A stretch of 59,899 nucleotides of DNA from an uncultured Sphingomonas sp. (GCA_913774925.1 CAJYKB010000087.1:1-59899); one strand, 5' to 3'. Counted from the first letter of the stretch, positions 23,449-33,432 are shown. A program made the numbers and translations. Notes: generated by a model from the letters alone, not told the origin.

Positions 23449-26400
23449 GCCGCGCCCCCCAGCCGCGCCAGGATCGAGTTGCGCCGTGTCCGCCACAGTC
23501 CCGCGGCGTGCAGGGCCGCAAACCGCGCCTCCATCGCCGCCAGCGCGTCCGGGTTGGCGGCGGCGAGGAAGGCGCGGACGTCGTCGCGCCCCAGCGTCGC
23601 GTCGAAGTAGAGGTCGAACGACTCCGGCGTCACCGCATCGGCGAGATGCGCGAAGGTGCCGAGATGATCGAGCGTCGCCGCAATCTCCGCCGCGCCGCGA
23701 AAGCCGTGGCGCATCATCCCCGCGATCCATCCGGGATGCGCGGCGCGGGCCCGGACCACGCGCGCGATCTCCTCGCCGAGCGTCCGCGCGCGAAGGCGTT
23801 CGGGATCGGTGGCGTCGAGGTGATAGGCGCTTGCGGTGCCACCGGTCAGCGCCTGCGCGGCGGCGAACCCCGCCTCGTGCGCGGCGTAATCGGCGGCGAG
23901 CAACAGATCGGTTTCGGGCAGATCCTGGACGTGGACGAACGCGTCGGCGCCGGCGACGCGGGTCCGCAGGGCCGCGGCGTCGGCCCGTTCGACCGGCCCG
24001 TCGAAGACGTGGGAGGAGGCGGAGAGCCATGCCTCGCCCGCCGCGCGGCGCGCCTCGGCGGTGTAGGTGTCGGCGCTCTGGCCCAACCCGACACCGTAGC
24101 TGCCCGGAGCAGGGCCGAAGACGCGCGGGCCGACGGGGCGGCGGACGAACGGGTTCAGGTCGGCGGGTTCGTCGCGCGCGGCGAGGGCGCGTACCGCCTG
24201 CCCGAACATCGTGCACAGCGACGGGAAGGCGTCGCGGAACAGCCCGGATACGCGCAGCGTCACGTCGATGCGCGGGCGGTCGAGCCGCATCAACGGCAGG
24301 ATCTCGACCCCGGTGACGCGCTCCGACCCCATGTCCCAGACCGGCTCCGTGCCGAGCAGGTGGAGCGCCATCGCGAATTCCTCGCCCGCGGTGCGCATCG
24401 TCGCCGATCCCCACAGGTCGACGACCAGCCCGCGCGGATAGTCGCCGTGATCCTGCAGATGGCGCCGGATCAGTTCATCGGCGAGGTGCACGCCCTGCCG
24501 GTGCGCCGAGCGGGACGGCACCGCGCGGGGATCGGTGGTGAAAAGGTTGCGCCCGGTCGGCAGCACGTCGCGCCGCCCGCGCCACGGCGAGCCGGACGGC
24601 CCCGGGGGCACGCGCCGTCCGTCCAGCGCGGCGAGAAGGCCGGCGCTTTCCGCCGCACCATGGTCACCGCGACCGAACACGTGCAGGCCGTCGCCGAACC
24701 GGCTGTCCTTCACGTCGCACACGAACGTGTCGATGCGGGTGATCGCCTCCGCATCGGATGGCGCGCCATCGAGGTTCAGCGCCGCCTCGAGACCGAGCGC
24801 GCGGGCTTCGTCGCGGATGTCGTCGCGCAGCCTGCGCCGTCGCGGCGGGTCGAGCCCGTCGGCGTTGGAGAATTCGTCGAGCAGCGCCTCCAGCCGCCCC
24901 AGACCGGCGCCCTCGCCGGTACGCTCCAGCGGCGGCGGGACATGGCCGATCGTCACCGCACCGATGCGGCGCTTGGCCTGCGCGGCCTCGCCCGGATCGT
25001 TGACGATGAAGGGGTAGACGATCGGCAGGGCGCCGGTCAGCGCCTCCGGCCAGCACGCGTCGGACAGCGCCACGGCCTTGCCTGGAAGCCATTCGAGCGT
25101 GCCGTGCGCACCGACGTGGATCAGCGCGTGTGTGGCCAGTTCTGCGCGCAGCCACAGGTAGAAGGCGACATAGGCATGGCGGGGGCAGCGGGAGAGGTCG
25201 TGATAGTCGTCGACGCGGGCGGCGGGGCGGCCCCGTTCGGGTTGCAGCGCGACGATGCTGTCGCCCAGCGCGATCGCGGCAAAGCGGAAGCGGCCATCGG
25301 CAAACGCGGGATCGTCCTCCGGCTCACCCCAGGCGGCGGCCAGATCGGCGCGCAAGGCGCCCGGTAGCTGTTGCAGGGCGGCGCGATAGTCCGCCACGGG
25401 CCAGTCGAGCGTCCGCGTCGCCAGCGATGCCGGCAGGTCCGCGGGGCAGGGGGGAAGCGCGTAACCAGCCGCGCCCAGATCATCGAGGATCGCGGCGACC
25501 GATGCGAAGGCGTCGAGCCCGACCGCATGCGCCATCTGCTGCGTCTTGCCGGGGTAGGTCGACAGCACGATCGCCAGCCGGCGCTTCTCGACCGGTGTCC
25601 GGGCCAGCGCGATCCATCCGTCGACACGCGCGACGGTCGCGGCGACGCGCGCCGGGTCGGCGCGGTGCGTTCTCCGCGAGAATTGCAGCGCGGGATCCCG
25701 CTCGGCCTCGTCCTTGAAGCTGACCACGCCAACGAAGACGCGCCCGTCCACCTCCGGCAGGACGACGTGCATCGCCAGATCGGCGGGTGATAGTCCGCGC
25801 TGCGCCTCCGCCCATGCTGCCCGGTCCGAGGTGGCGAGTGCGACCTGGAACACGGGAACGCCCGCTACGTCGAGCGGCGTTTCCCCGGCGGCATCACGTG
25901 CCGAAAAGGCGGTGGCATTGACGATCGCCGCCGGTGCCAGCGTCGCCTCCCAGCGCCGCAGCCAGCCCGCCGCTCCGGCATCCTTCAGCGACGGCGCGAA
26001 TAGCGCCAGCACCGCGTAGCCGCGTGCCTCGAACGCCGCTTGCAACGCCGTTATCGGATCGCAATCCTCGGCGGTCAGATAGGAGCGATAGAAGACTATC
26101 AGGATGCGCGGACGCGCTGTCGTCAGGGCAATGGCCGCGGGGCAGGTGATGCCGCCGCCCGCGCGCCAGCCGCCGACCGGGGGGATTGCCCGAACGCGCA
26201 CGAACGGGGTCACGTCATAGCCCGCCGCCGCCGCGAAATGCGTCAGCGCCGCGCGTATCGCGGTCACGCCGCCGATGTCGCACCATTCGGCCCATCGTCG
26301 CAGCGTCGCGACCGGCACGGTGGACACCGCGTCAAGCCGCTCGTCGGGGCGCCCGTCCGCCGGGATCACCGCCAGCGCGATCCCCCGGCGCCGCGCGAGC

Positions 26401-26720
26401 GCCTCCACCTGTCGCAACCCATAGGCCCAATAGGCCGCGCCGCCGATCAGCCGGATCAGAATGCCGCGCGCACCCGACAGCGTCCGCTCGACATAGGTGT
26501 CGACCGACAGCGGATGCGTGAGGTCCGCCAGGTTGGCGACGCGGAGGCTGGGCAGCGCGCGCCCGTCCACACCCGCCGCCGCCGCGCGCCACCCGGCAGC
26601 GAACGCCGCCAGGTCGCTGTCGGAGAACGACAGCACGACGAGGTCGGCCGCGTCCTGCGCCAGATCGCGGGGCGGCGCGCTTTCCTCGAGCCCGTGGCTT
26701 TCGCGGAAGACGACGTGCAT
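23445..26720 (-). CDS. cobN: Cobaltochelatase subunit CobN
   Basis: 1091 residues. The large subunit of the ATP-dependent cobalt chelatase, related to magnesium chelatase BchH. It binds hydrogenobyrinic acid a,c-diamide and needs the CobS-CobT AAA+ complex, not encoded here. Family stretches include [40 protein letters not shown] and [15 protein letters not shown]. It is somewhat shorter than the roughly 1250-residue enzymes of Pseudomonas and Rhizobiales, though both ends look complete. ATG at 26720, only 7 bp after the cobW stop. Confidence 0.93.
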   Translation of the reverse strand: MHVVFRESHGLEESAPPRDLAQDAADLVVLSFSDSDLAAFAAGWRAAAAGVDGRALPSLRVANLADLTHPLSVDTYVERTLSGARGILIRLIGGAAYWAYGLRQVEALARRRGIALAVIPADGRPDERLDAVSTVPVATLRRWAEWCDIGGVTAIRAALTHFAAAAGYDVTPFVRVRAIPPVGGWRAGGGITCPAAIALTTARPRILIVFYRSYLTAEDCDPITALQAAFEARGYAVLALFAPSLKDAGAAGWLRRWEATLAPAAIVNATAFSARDAAGETPLDVAGVPVFQVALATSDRAAWAEAQRGLSPADLAMHVVLPEVDGRVFVGVVSFKDEAERDPALQFSRRTHRADPARVAATVARVDGWIALARTPVEKRRLAIVLSTYPGKTQQMAHAVGLDAFASVAAILDDLGAAGYALPPCPADLPASLATRTLDWPVADYRAALQQLPGALRADLAAAWGEPEDDPAFADGRFRFAAIALGDSIVALQPERGRPAARVDDYHDLSRCPRHAYVAFYLWLRAELATHALIHVGAHGTLEWLPGKAVALSDACWPEALTGALPIVYPFIVNDPGEAAQAKRRIGAVTIGHVPPPLERTGEGAGLGRLEALLDEFSNADGLDPPRRRRLRDDIRDEARALGLEAALNLDGAPSDAEAITRIDTFVCDVKDSRFGDGLHVFGRGDHGAAESAGLLAALDGRRVPPGPSGSPWRGRRDVLPTGRNLFTTDPRAVPSRSAHRQGVHLADELIRRHLQDHGDYPRGLVVDLWGSATMRTAGEEFAMALHLLGTEPVWDMGSERVTGVEILPLMRLDRPRIDVTLRVSGLFRDAFPSLCTMFGQAVRALAARDEPADLNPFVRRPVGPRVFGPAPGSYGVGLGQSADTYTAEARRAAGEAWLSASSHVFDGPVERADAAALRTRVAGADAFVHVQDLPETDLLLAADYAAHEAGFAAAQALTGGTASAYHLDATDPERLRARTLGEEIARVVRARAAHPGWIAGMMRHGFRGAAEIAATLDHLGTFAHLADAVTPESFDLYFDATLGRDDVRAFLAAANPDALAAMEARFAALHAAGLWRTRRNSILARLGGAA

Positions 26721-26727
26721 CGCGCAC

Positions 26728-27765
26728 TCAGCCTTGCAGCGTGGCCCGCACCGATGTGGCGTCCAGCCGGTCGCGCTCGGCGATCACCACCAGCCGGGTG
26801 GTGCGCGGCTCGCCCGTTCTCCACGCGCGGTCGTAATGGGTCCGCACGCGCGCGCCGACCGCCTGGACCAGCAGCCGCATCGGCTTGCCCGTGACCGCGG
26901 CATAACCCTTCACGCGCAGCACGTCCCCGCCATCGCCCAGCGCCTCGACGCGCGCGGCGAGATCGTCGGGCGCGGCGATCTCGCCCAGGTCGACGACGAT
27001 GCTGTCGAAATCGTCGTGCTCGTGATCGTCCTCGCCATCGTGATGCGAGGGGCGGGCAGCGATGTCGTCCTCCGCCGCCGCGCCGATGCCGAGCACGACG
27101 CGCGGGTCGATCACGCCATCGGTCAGCTCGATCACTGGCAGTGCGCGTGGCGTCTCGGCGGCGATGACTCCGCGCGCCGCAGCAATGCCCCCGGCGCCGG
27201 CGAGGTCGCATTTGGTCAGCAGCACCATGTCGGCGCAGGCCAGCTGGTCCTCGAACACTTCCGACAGCGGCGTCTCGTGGTCGATGCCGGGATCCGCGGC
27301 GCGCTGTGCGTCCAGCGCGGCCACGTCGGGGGCGAAGCGCCCGGCCGCCACTGCTTCGGCGTCGGCCAGCGCGATCACGCCGTCGACGGTGATGCGCGAC
27401 CGGATCGCAGGCCAGTCGAACGCCTTCAGCAGCGGTTTGGGCAGCGCGAGCCCCGACGTTTCGATCAATATGTGATCGGGGCGCGGATCGAGCGCGAGCA
27501 ACGTCTCCACGGTCGGGATGAAATCGTCGGCGACGGTGCAGCAGATGCAGCCATTGGCCAGTTCGACGATGTTTTCGGCCGGGCAATCGGGGATCGCACA
27601 CCCTTTCAGGATGTCGCCATCGACGCCGAGCGTGCCGAATTCGTTGACGACCACCGCCAGTCGCCGCCCCCCGGCCTGGCGGATCAAATGGCTGATGAGC
27701 GTCGTCTTCCCGGCGCCCAGAAAGCCGGTGACGATGGTGACGGGCACCTTGGACAGATCGGACAT
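26728..27765 (-). CDS. cobW: CobW GTPase (G3E family)
   Basis: 345 residues. P-loop GFLGAGKTTL at the N terminus; metal-binding Cys-x-Cys-Cys in NGCICCTVADDF; a His/Asp-rich linker (SHHDGEDDHEHDDFDS) between the GTPase and the C-terminal CobW_C domain. G3E GTPases are metallochaperones, and CobW is thought to supply cobalt to the aerobic B12 pathway. ATG at 27765 follows GGGGGAAACGT. First gene after the riboswitch, so probably switched off by adenosylcobalamin. Confidence 0.93.
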   Translation of the reverse strand: MSDLSKVPVTIVTGFLGAGKTTLISHLIRQAGGRRLAVVVNEFGTLGVDGDILKGCAIPDCPAENIVELANGCICCTVADDFIPTVETLLALDPRPDHILIETSGLALPKPLLKAFDWPAIRSRITVDGVIALADAEAVAAGRFAPDVAALDAQRAADPGIDHETPLSEVFEDQLACADMVLLTKCDLAGAGGIAAARGVIAAETPRALPVIELTDGVIDPRVVLGIGAAAEDDIAARPSHHDGEDDHEHDDFDSIVVDLGEIAAPDDLAARVEALGDGGDVLRVKGYAAVTGKPMRLLVQAVGARVRTHYDRAWRTGEPRTTRLVVIAERDRLDATSVRATLQG

Positions 27766-27948
27766 ACGTTTCCCCCGGCGCTGGCAACGACCGGCGGGGA
27801 CCGACATGTCGCACGGCGCGCGCCGTGGCGGGGCGCCGAAAGCCCTCCGCAGCACGCACCGATGCGGCTCCCGCCACACAGGTTCGTCGCTCAGACGGAG
27901 AACCGTGCCGCGGCCATCCCCTGGACCGAAGCAAGAGCGACCATGTCG
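27766..27948 (-). promoter_or_regulatory. Leader between riboswitch and cobW, with a 16-bp palindrome
   Basis: This 183-base part of the leader lies after the aptamer and before cobW. It contains the perfect palindrome CACGGCGCGCGCCGTG at 27812-27827, about 50 bp before the start codon, and other GC-rich stems. Such structures could be the expression platform through which the aptamer controls termination or initiation, but no T-run marks a classic terminator. Longer reading frames here lack family resemblance and are not called. Confidence 0.4.
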
Positions 27949-28146
27949 CCGGCAGGTCTCCTGGCTTGCGGGTCAAAGCTGGGGTGTCGCCTTCCCAGGG
28001 AGACATCCGCGGATGCCCCTCCCAGTGGCCGCTCCGTGACGGAGCATGACGCCTTCGCTCACCGCTCACAGTTGCAGGGACAGCCGCGGATTTGGGGGAG
28101 GTCCCCCGCACCGCATTCCCATTCAAGCCCCTCGCGGGGCACCGGC
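27949..28146 (-). ncRNA. Cobalamin riboswitch (B12 element) upstream of cobW
   Basis: Read on the minus strand, the segment contains the conserved B12 aptamer pieces in order: GGTGCCCCGCGAGGGGCTT, GGGAATGCGGTGCGGG, the B12 box AATCCGCGGCTGTCCCTGCA continuing into ACTGTGA, then GCCACTGGGAG, GGGAAGGCGACA, and the 3' hallmark GACCCGCAAGCCAGGAGACC followed by TGCC. This is a complete class-I aptamer preceding cobW and the 13 following minus-strand cob-region genes. Binding of adenosylcobalamin normally represses the downstream genes. Confidence 0.93.
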
Positions 28147-28180
28147 GCGATCATCGAAAGCCGCAACGGCTTTCACGGCG

Positions 28181-28209
28181 CTCGTAGCGCGCCCGTTCGG
28201 GATTGCCAA
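28181..28209 (-). promoter_or_regulatory. Candidate sigma-70 promoter for the cob operon
   Basis: On the minus strand TTGGCA (28209-28204) is followed after exactly 17 bases by TACGAG (28186-28181). The -35 box matches five of six consensus bases, the -10 box only three of six. Transcription would start about 30 bases before the aptamer. Position is right; the -10 is weak. Confidence 0.35.
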
Positions 28210-28297
28210 TTCCGATTCACGACGACGCGACGTGGCCCACGGCGAACACACGCCGCGTCAGCGGTGGGACGGAGTTTTAGAAAATGGCGGAAAAGCT

Positions 28298-28371
28298 TGG
28301 AGCGGGTGAAGGGAATCGAACCCTCGTCGTAAGCTTGGGAAGCTTCTGCTCTACCATTGAGCTACACCCGC
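28298..28371 (-). tRNA. tRNA-Gly (anticodon CCC)
   Basis: A full cloverleaf can be drawn on the minus strand: acceptor GCGGGTG/CACCCGC, D-arm GCTC..GAGC, anticodon loop TTCCCAA giving CCC at 34-36, T-arm GAGGGTTCGATTCCCTT, discriminator T, and an encoded CCA at 28300-28298. Length is 74 with CCA. The top base pair of the anticodon stem (G27/A43) is mismatched, otherwise it closely resembles bacterial tRNA-Gly(CCC). It reads GGG codons. Confidence 0.95.
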
Positions 28372-28427
28372 ATCTCGTGTGCGGCACGGCCCTGCCATGG
28401 CGGGGCCGGCGCCGTCAACGGGTAAGA

Positions 28428-28751
28428 TCACTTCTGCTTGGCGGGTGCCTCGTCATCCACGCCGTCACGTTGCGCGCGGGCGGTCATGCCGGTGATGGAC
28501 GCGTCGTCCAGCACCTGCTCGTCGGGAGCGGGGGCTTCTTCCGGTGGCAGGTCGACGACGTTCTGCGTGACATTCTCAACCGGGGACGGCTCGGGCAGCG
28601 GGGCCGGCTCGGCGGTGAGGGCGTTCACCGGCTCGGCGGGCAGTTCGACATTGGTTTCGGCGGGCTCGTCGGGCTGCGATCGCGAGCAGGCGGCGAGCGC
28701 TGCCGTGGCGATGGCGGCCAGCAGCAGCCCGCGGGCGGGAAACGTCTTCAC
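28428..28751 (-). CDS. Small lipoprotein, hypothetical
   Basis: 107 residues from GTG 28751. The N terminus is a lipoprotein signal peptide: MKTFPARGLLLAAIATAALAAC, with LAAC as lipobox (Cys22). The mature part is very rich in Pro, Glu and Ala and looks disordered. AAAGGA stands 9 bases before this GTG. A GTG six codons earlier (28769) would overlap the L,D-transpeptidase stop by 4 bases and is the alternative. Coupling with that transpeptidase suggests a cell-envelope role, but no family is recognised. Confidence 0.6.
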   Translation of the reverse strand: MKTFPARGLLLAAIATAALAACSRSQPDEPAETNVELPAEPVNALTAEPAPLPEPSPVENVTQNVVDLPPEEAPAPDEQVLDDASITGMTARAQRDGVDDEAPAKQK

Positions 28752-28765
28752 GATCTTGCGTCCTT

Positions 28766-30262
28766 TCACTTCGCCGCCAGCGCCTGGGTGGCCGAGCGCC
28801 GTTCGACCAACGATGCCAGCTTCGCATCCCAGGTATAGGGATCCTCGCGGAAGCCGACCTCGCCCTTCTGGTTCGCGAAGGCGGTCCAGTAAAGCAGATA
28901 GACGCTGACCGGATCGGCCATCTTCGCGCGCACGGTCTTGCCCGCATCGACCGCGGCGTCGATCTGCGGCGGCTGCCAGTCGGGGGTTGTGCGCATCAGC
29001 AGCTTCGCCAACTCGGCGGGCTTCTCCAGCCGGACGCAGCCATGGCTCGACAGGCGATCGAAGCGCGAGAACCCCGATTGCGCGGGGGTATCATGCAGAT
29101 AGACCGCGAAATCGTTGGGGAAGTCGAATTTGAACCGCCCGAGTGCGCTCTTCTCCGAGGATTGCTGAAGCCGCTTGCTGCCGTCGCCATTGTCGATCAC
29201 GCGAAAGCCGTTGCGCTTCAGATAGCCCGGGCTGGCGCGCTCCTTGGGCCACAATTCCTTCGTCGCGATCGACGTCGGCACGTTCCACGGCGGGTTGATG
29301 ACGATGCTGTTGATGCGGCTGATGAGCATCGGCGTCTCGTTCCCGGGACGTCCGGTCACCGATTTCATCGACATGGTGGGCGTGTCGCCGTCGAAGACGG
29401 TCAGCACCGCAGCGGCGATGTTGACCTGAACGCGGCGCGGATCGAGCTCGGGCGGGAGCCAGCGCCACCGCTCCATATTGGCCATGATCTGGCGGATGCG
29501 GCGGTCGACGGGCACGTTGAGCGCGGCGAGGGTCTGCGCGCCGACCTGCCCCGCGGGGTTTAGGCCGTAGCGGCGCTGTGCGCGGCGCACCGCCTCCAGC
29601 AAGCCGTCATCGAAGCGGTCGCCGGTGCGCGCGACCTGCGCATCCTCGATCGCCAGCCGTTCGCGCAGGCGGGCGACGGCGGCGCCGCGGTCGCCGTAGT
29701 TGACGGTGCCGGTCAGCGTCGGCCAGCCGCCCGTGGCGGCGATGGCGCGGTAGCGCTCCAGCCCCTCCACCAGCGTGTCGTACCCGACATAGGGCGGGGG
29801 GAGCGAGGCGATCCAGGCGTCGAGCCGGTCGCGCGCGACGGCGTCGGCGAAGGCGGGGAGCGGATCGTAGGCGCGCGGGCGGATGCCCCAGTCCTTCTGA
29901 AAATCCTCCGGCATCAGGCGCCCGGTGCGGACCGCGCGGGCGTGGTCCAGCGCGGTGCGCACGAGCGCCGCGTGATCGCGGGTCGAAAGGTCGGGCGGGG
30001 TGCCGACGCGCAAGCCCTGCTTCACCTCGTCCGCCGCGATCAGCTTCGCCAGGTGGCGTGCCTGTGCGTCGGTGAGGGTCGGGAGCGGAGCGGCGGGCGG
30101 CGCGATCGCCAGCGGCGGGGGCGGCGGCGTGACGGTGGGGACGGGTAGCGGAGCGCCCTGCGGCGCGACCTGTGCCGATACCGTGGCGGAGGTCGCCACC
30201 AATCCGGCCATGATGGCCGCGTGCCAGCCGCGATTCCGTGCCTTAACCCCCGTAACGATCAC
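28766..30262 (-). CDS. L,D-transpeptidase (YkuD), YcbB-like
   Basis: 498 residues. An N-terminal signal peptide (MIVTGVKARNRGWHAAIMAG onward, ending near SAQ) is followed by a proline-rich linker, a YcbB-like scaffold, a peptidoglycan-binding repeat (GDRGAAVARLRERL ... AQTLAALNVP) and a C-terminal YkuD domain with the catalytic motif SSHGCVRLEKP (His407, Cys409). Such enzymes form 3-3 peptidoglycan crosslinks or attach proteins in the periplasm. GTG 30262 is preferred because AAAGGGAG stands 9 bases upstream. Followed directly by a lipoprotein gene. Confidence 0.9.
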   Translation of the reverse strand: MIVTGVKARNRGWHAAIMAGLVATSATVSAQVAPQGAPLPVPTVTPPPPPLAIAPPAAPLPTLTDAQARHLAKLIAADEVKQGLRVGTPPDLSTRDHAALVRTALDHARAVRTGRLMPEDFQKDWGIRPRAYDPLPAFADAVARDRLDAWIASLPPPYVGYDTLVEGLERYRAIAATGGWPTLTGTVNYGDRGAAVARLRERLAIEDAQVARTGDRFDDGLLEAVRRAQRRYGLNPAGQVGAQTLAALNVPVDRRIRQIMANMERWRWLPPELDPRRVQVNIAAAVLTVFDGDTPTMSMKSVTGRPGNETPMLISRINSIVINPPWNVPTSIATKELWPKERASPGYLKRNGFRVIDNGDGSKRLQQSSEKSALGRFKFDFPNDFAVYLHDTPAQSGFSRFDRLSSHGCVRLEKPAELAKLLMRTTPDWQPPQIDAAVDAGKTVRAKMADPVSVYLLYWTAFANQKGEVGFREDPYTWDAKLASLVERRSATQALAAK

Positions 30263-30446
30263 GCGATGATGCTCCCTTTCGTGCCGATGGATCATGCGCT
30301 TGGCGCATCGAACCCTGCGCTGCGATGAATGGATGGCACGCGATATGGGTCCGGCGGAAGGGGTCCGCGACGCGGAAACGCGCAAAAAGTCATGGTTTGT
30401 GGGGTCGTTGCGTGGCACGGCGCAGCGCAGGACGAGGGAGATGGCG

Positions 30447-31247
30447 ATGAGCGTACGCGATCGCGTGGACGAGGGCCGCGTGCAGCCGCTGGGCGGCGTG
30501 CACAATTTTCGCGATTATGGTGGCTATCGTGCCGCGTCGGGGATGCTGAAGCGGGGATTGCTGTTCCGTTCCGGGCAGCATGCCGGCGCCGGGGCGGAGG
30601 ATCTCGACCGGATTCACGCGCTGAACCTGCGCACGGTCGTCGATCTTCGCGGCGATGCGGAGCGGGCGGCGATGCCGTGCGTGCGGCATCCGGAATTCGG
30701 CGCGGCGGTATTGTTCGCCCCCGGCGAAACCGCGGGGATCGAACTGGCCCCGCACGAGGAGGCAGGCGCCGGGATCGCGACCGCGGGCGAGGCCCGCGCG
30801 GCGATGACGCGGCTGTACGAGAACATGCCGTTCCGCCCGGTGCTTGTGAAGAGCCTGCGCCTCTACATGACGGCGCTGGCGGACGGGCAGGGGGCGAGCC
30901 TGGTGCATTGCCTGGCGGGAAAGGATCGCACCGGGCTGGCGGTGGCGCTGGTCCACGACCTGCTGGGCGTCCACCCGGACGATATCATGGCGGACTATCT
31001 GCTGACCAACACCGCCGGCAACCGCGAGGCGCGGATCGAATCGGCGGCGGCGGGGATTCGCGAGCGCTACGGCGCGGGAATGAGCGACGAGGCGATCGTC
31101 ACGCTGATGTCGGTCGAGGCGGAATATCTGGACACCGCCACGGCCGCGATCCGTGCTCGGCATGGCAGCGTGGCGGATTATGCGCGCGACGTGCTGCGCG
31201 CGGACGAGGCGTGGCGCGGGAAAGTCGAGGCGATGCTGGTGGAGTGA
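30447..31247 (+). CDS. Tyrosine-protein phosphatase family protein
   Basis: 266 residues. The dual-specificity/tyrosine phosphatase signature Cys-x5-Arg is in VHCLAGKDRTG (Cys155, Arg161); the early GGVHNFRDYGGY and LFRSGQH segments are typical of the Y_phosphatase3 / LMW-unrelated family also acting on phosphoinositides in pathogens. Here the substrate is unknown. ATG 30447 is preferred over ATG 30441 because GAGGGAG is 6 bases before it. Divergent from the L,D-transpeptidase gene with about 184 bp between starts. Confidence 0.88.
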   Translation: MSVRDRVDEGRVQPLGGVHNFRDYGGYRAASGMLKRGLLFRSGQHAGAGAEDLDRIHALNLRTVVDLRGDAERAAMPCVRHPEFGAAVLFAPGETAGIELAPHEEAGAGIATAGEARAAMTRLYENMPFRPVLVKSLRLYMTALADGQGASLVHCLAGKDRTGLAVALVHDLLGVHPDDIMADYLLTNTAGNREARIESAAAGIRERYGAGMSDEAIVTLMSVEAEYLDTATAAIRARHGSVADYARDVLRADEAWRGKVEAMLVE

Positions 31248-31351
31248 GCGCGGGAGCAGGTCGGACCGCGCCGGACGTTGCCTGTTTCGCGGTGAAGGCG
31301 GAGGTCAAGGAACGATTGGCTCGCAAGATAGCGAAACGGTGCGCATCTGGG

Positions 31352-31530
31352 CCCCGGCCTTCGCGAGACCTTTGCAGAACGGCTGCAGGCGCGCTGCGTA
31401 CGCGCCGTGCTCCTGCGAAGGCAGGAGCACGGGATCAAGCAGAACAACGCCTTATGGGACCGGCAACCCTGGGCTCTTGCCTGCGCAGGAGCACGTTGGC
31501 GACATTCGCAAAGGTCCCGCCTTCGCCGAG
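31352..31530. mobile_element. MITE-like element, copy 1 (non-autonomous, no gene)
   Basis: About 180 bp filling most of the 321-bp gap 31248-31568. Ends are inverted: CGCGAGACCTTTGCAGAACG at the left, CGCAAAGGTCCCGCC at the right. Between them lies a double hairpin, GTGCTCCTGCGAAGGCAGGA through CTGCGCAGGAGCAC (31407-31494). The same architecture occurs at 37405-37586 and, deleted, at 46398-46496. No transposase is encoded. Outside this element the gap shows nothing else. Confidence 0.6.
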
Positions 31531-31568
31531 GAACAGGAGCGTTCTGGACAGTTTCGGAACGCGGACGG

Positions 31569-32438
31569 TCAGAGAAACGCCTCCAGTTCCGCCATGAAGC
31601 GGTCGAACTGGTCGTGGTGGAGCCAGTGGCCCGCCTTCTCGAATTCGACGACGCGGGCATTCGAGAAATGGACGATGCGCCCGTCCTTCTCAGGGTTCGA
31701 CGCCCAGCTGTCGGCGCCGTAAAGCAGCAGGGTCGGGCACGTGATCGCCTGCCACAGTTGCTCGATCTCCGCCTGCGGCACGTCGGTGAAGGGCCAGACG
31801 TTGAGATGGTTGTCGAACTTCCAGCTCCACGTCCCGTCTTCGTTTCGGTTCATGCCGTGGATGGTGAGGTGGCGTGCCTGTTCGTCGGTCAGATAGGCGT
31901 TCTCTGCCTGCATCCGGGTCAGCGCATCCTCGAACGTGGCGTAGCGCTTGGGAAGGCGACCGGCGGCGGCGCGCTTGTCCGCGATCCACTTGCGCCAGCG
32001 CTCGGCAAAGGGCGTCTGCGCGCGTTCTGCGAGCACCTTGGGGCTGGGGCCGAGGCCTTCGATCGCGACCAGCTTCGTCACCGTATCGGGATAGAGGCCG
32101 GTGTAGCGCAGCGACACGTTGCCGCCGAGCGAATGCGCGACGATCGTGACCGGCCCTGCATCCAGCTGATGCACCAGCTGCGCCAGGTCGTAGACGAAGC
32201 CGTGCGTGTCGTAGGTGCCGTCGGGCGACCATTGGCTGTCGCCATGCCCGCGCAGATCGGGGGCGATGACGTGGAAGCGGTGACGCAGCCGCTCCGCCAC
32301 CCAGTCCCAGCTGCGGCAATGATCGCGCCCGCCGTGCACCAGCAGCAGCGGCGGTGCGTCCGCATTGCCCCAATCGGCGTAATGCAGCCGCAGCCGCTGC
32401 GAGACGAAGGCGTGCGAAGTGGGGCCGGTAAGCGTCAT
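31569..32438 (-). CDS. Alpha/beta hydrolase
   Basis: 289 residues. Alpha/beta hydrolase fold: HGGRDHCRSWD (oxyanion region, 35-45), nucleophile Ser103 in AHSLGGN, acid in the YGADSW strand region, and catalytic His near 271 in KAGHWLHHDQ. Substrate unknown; sequence style resembles epoxide hydrolase or lactonase-like members. The ATG at 32438 gives the expected short N terminus before the first beta strand. Divergent from the metallophosphoesterase gene with a 106-bp gap. Confidence 0.87.
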   Translation of the reverse strand: MTLTGPTSHAFVSQRLRLHYADWGNADAPPLLLVHGGRDHCRSWDWVAERLRHRFHVIAPDLRGHGDSQWSPDGTYDTHGFVYDLAQLVHQLDAGPVTIVAHSLGGNVSLRYTGLYPDTVTKLVAIEGLGPSPKVLAERAQTPFAERWRKWIADKRAAAGRLPKRYATFEDALTRMQAENAYLTDEQARHLTIHGMNRNEDGTWSWKFDNHLNVWPFTDVPQAEIEQLWQAITCPTLLLYGADSWASNPEKDGRIVHFSNARVVEFEKAGHWLHHDQFDRFMAELEAFL

Positions 32439-32544
32439 GGCGCCCAAGAAGCCCGCCGATGACGCGTGCGTCAAGGGATGCAGCCGATCCGCCCAGCGCG
32501 CGTTGGCGGTTGAACCGTGCGCGATCCTGCGCTTTGGAGGGCGC

Positions 32545-33336
32545 ATGACCAAGCTTTTCCACGTGAGCGATGTCCATTTCGGAGCGGAAGATCCGGCCGC
32601 GATCGCGTGGTTCAGCGAGCGGGTGGCCGCGGAAAGGCCCGATGCGGTCATCATGACCGGCGACCTGACGATGCGCGCGACCAAGTCGGAGTTCGAGGCG
32701 GGGGGCGCGTGGCTGGCGGCGCTGGGCGTGCCGGTCACGCTGGAGGTCGGGAACCACGACATCCCATATTATTGGGATCCGATCCGGCGGCTTTTCTCCC
32801 CCTATTCGCGTTACGCCGCGGTGGAGCGGATGATCGAGCGGCCGCTGGATGTGGCGGGGATCACCGTCGTGCCGCTGAAGACCACCGCGCGCGCGCAATG
32901 GCGCTGGAACTGGTCGAAGGGCAAGGTGAGCAGCGGCTCGCTTCGCCGGGCGCTGGCGCTGATCGCGGCGGCGCCGAAGGATCACCTGATCTTCGTCGCG
33001 GGGCACCATCCGCTGATCGAGGGGCCGGTGAAGGGCACCGCGCGGACGCGCAACGGCGACGTCGCGCTCGCCGCGCTGGCGCAGGCCGGGGCGCATGCGG
33101 TGCTGTCGGGGCATGTCCACGACCCCTTCGACATCCCGGTGGCGCGCGATGACTGGCAGATCCGGCTGATCGGCGCTGGCACGCTGTCGAAGCGGACGCG
33201 CCATTCGCCCCCGGCATTCAACGAGATACGGGTCAATGCGGACCGGACGTTCGAGACGCTGGTGCGGACGCTGTCGGATGAGCCCAAGCATTCGATCAGC
33301 GAGACGGTGGAGGCCACGACGTCACCCCGGGCTTGA
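32545..33336 (+). CDS. Metallophosphoesterase (calcineurin-like)
   Basis: 263 residues. All metal-binding blocks of the calcineurin-like fold are visible: SDVHFG (Asp9, His11), MTGDLT, GNHD, GHHPLI and GHVHDP. Substrate unknown; similar proteins hydrolyse cyclic nucleotides or phospholipids. Start at ATG 32545 after TTTGGAGGGCGC. Its last few codons (TSPRA) and TGA stop are read from the left arm of a REP-like repeat that begins at 33320, so the original C terminus may have been altered by repeat insertion. Confidence 0.88.
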   Translation: MTKLFHVSDVHFGAEDPAAIAWFSERVAAERPDAVIMTGDLTMRATKSEFEAGGAWLAALGVPVTLEVGNHDIPYYWDPIRRLFSPYSRYAAVERMIERPLDVAGITVVPLKTTARAQWRWNWSKGKVSSGSLRRALALIAAAPKDHLIFVAGHHPLIEGPVKGTARTRNGDVALAALAQAGAHAVLSGHVHDPFDIPVARDDWQIRLIGAGTLSKRTRHSPPAFNEIRVNADRTFETLVRTLSDEPKHSISETVEATTSPRA

Positions 33337-33403
33337 CCCGGGGCCCCGCTTCCTCACGAGAGGTGGTGATGAAGCGGGACCCCGGGTCGAGCCCGGGGTG
33401 ACG
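33320..33403. repeat. REP-like repeat overlapping the metallophosphoesterase 3' end
   Basis: Arms CGTCACCCCGGGCTTGACCC and GGGTCGAGCCCGGGGTGACG, with the inner pair GCTTCC..GGAAGC-like region decayed. The left arm supplies the stop codon of the upstream gene; the right arm ends 29 bp before rnr. Probably a strong hairpin terminator or mRNA stabiliser. Confidence 0.75.
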
Positions 33404-33432
33404 GGGAGCGCGCGAGGCCCTATCTGCACCCC

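Noticed and set aside
27812..27827. Palindrome as an intrinsic terminator
   Set aside because: No T-run follows on the transcribed strand; kept only as part of the leader description.
27766..27879. Extension of cobW to an earlier start at 27879
   Set aside because: The added residues are unlike CobW and fall in the riboswitch leader; a good ribosome site precedes 27765.
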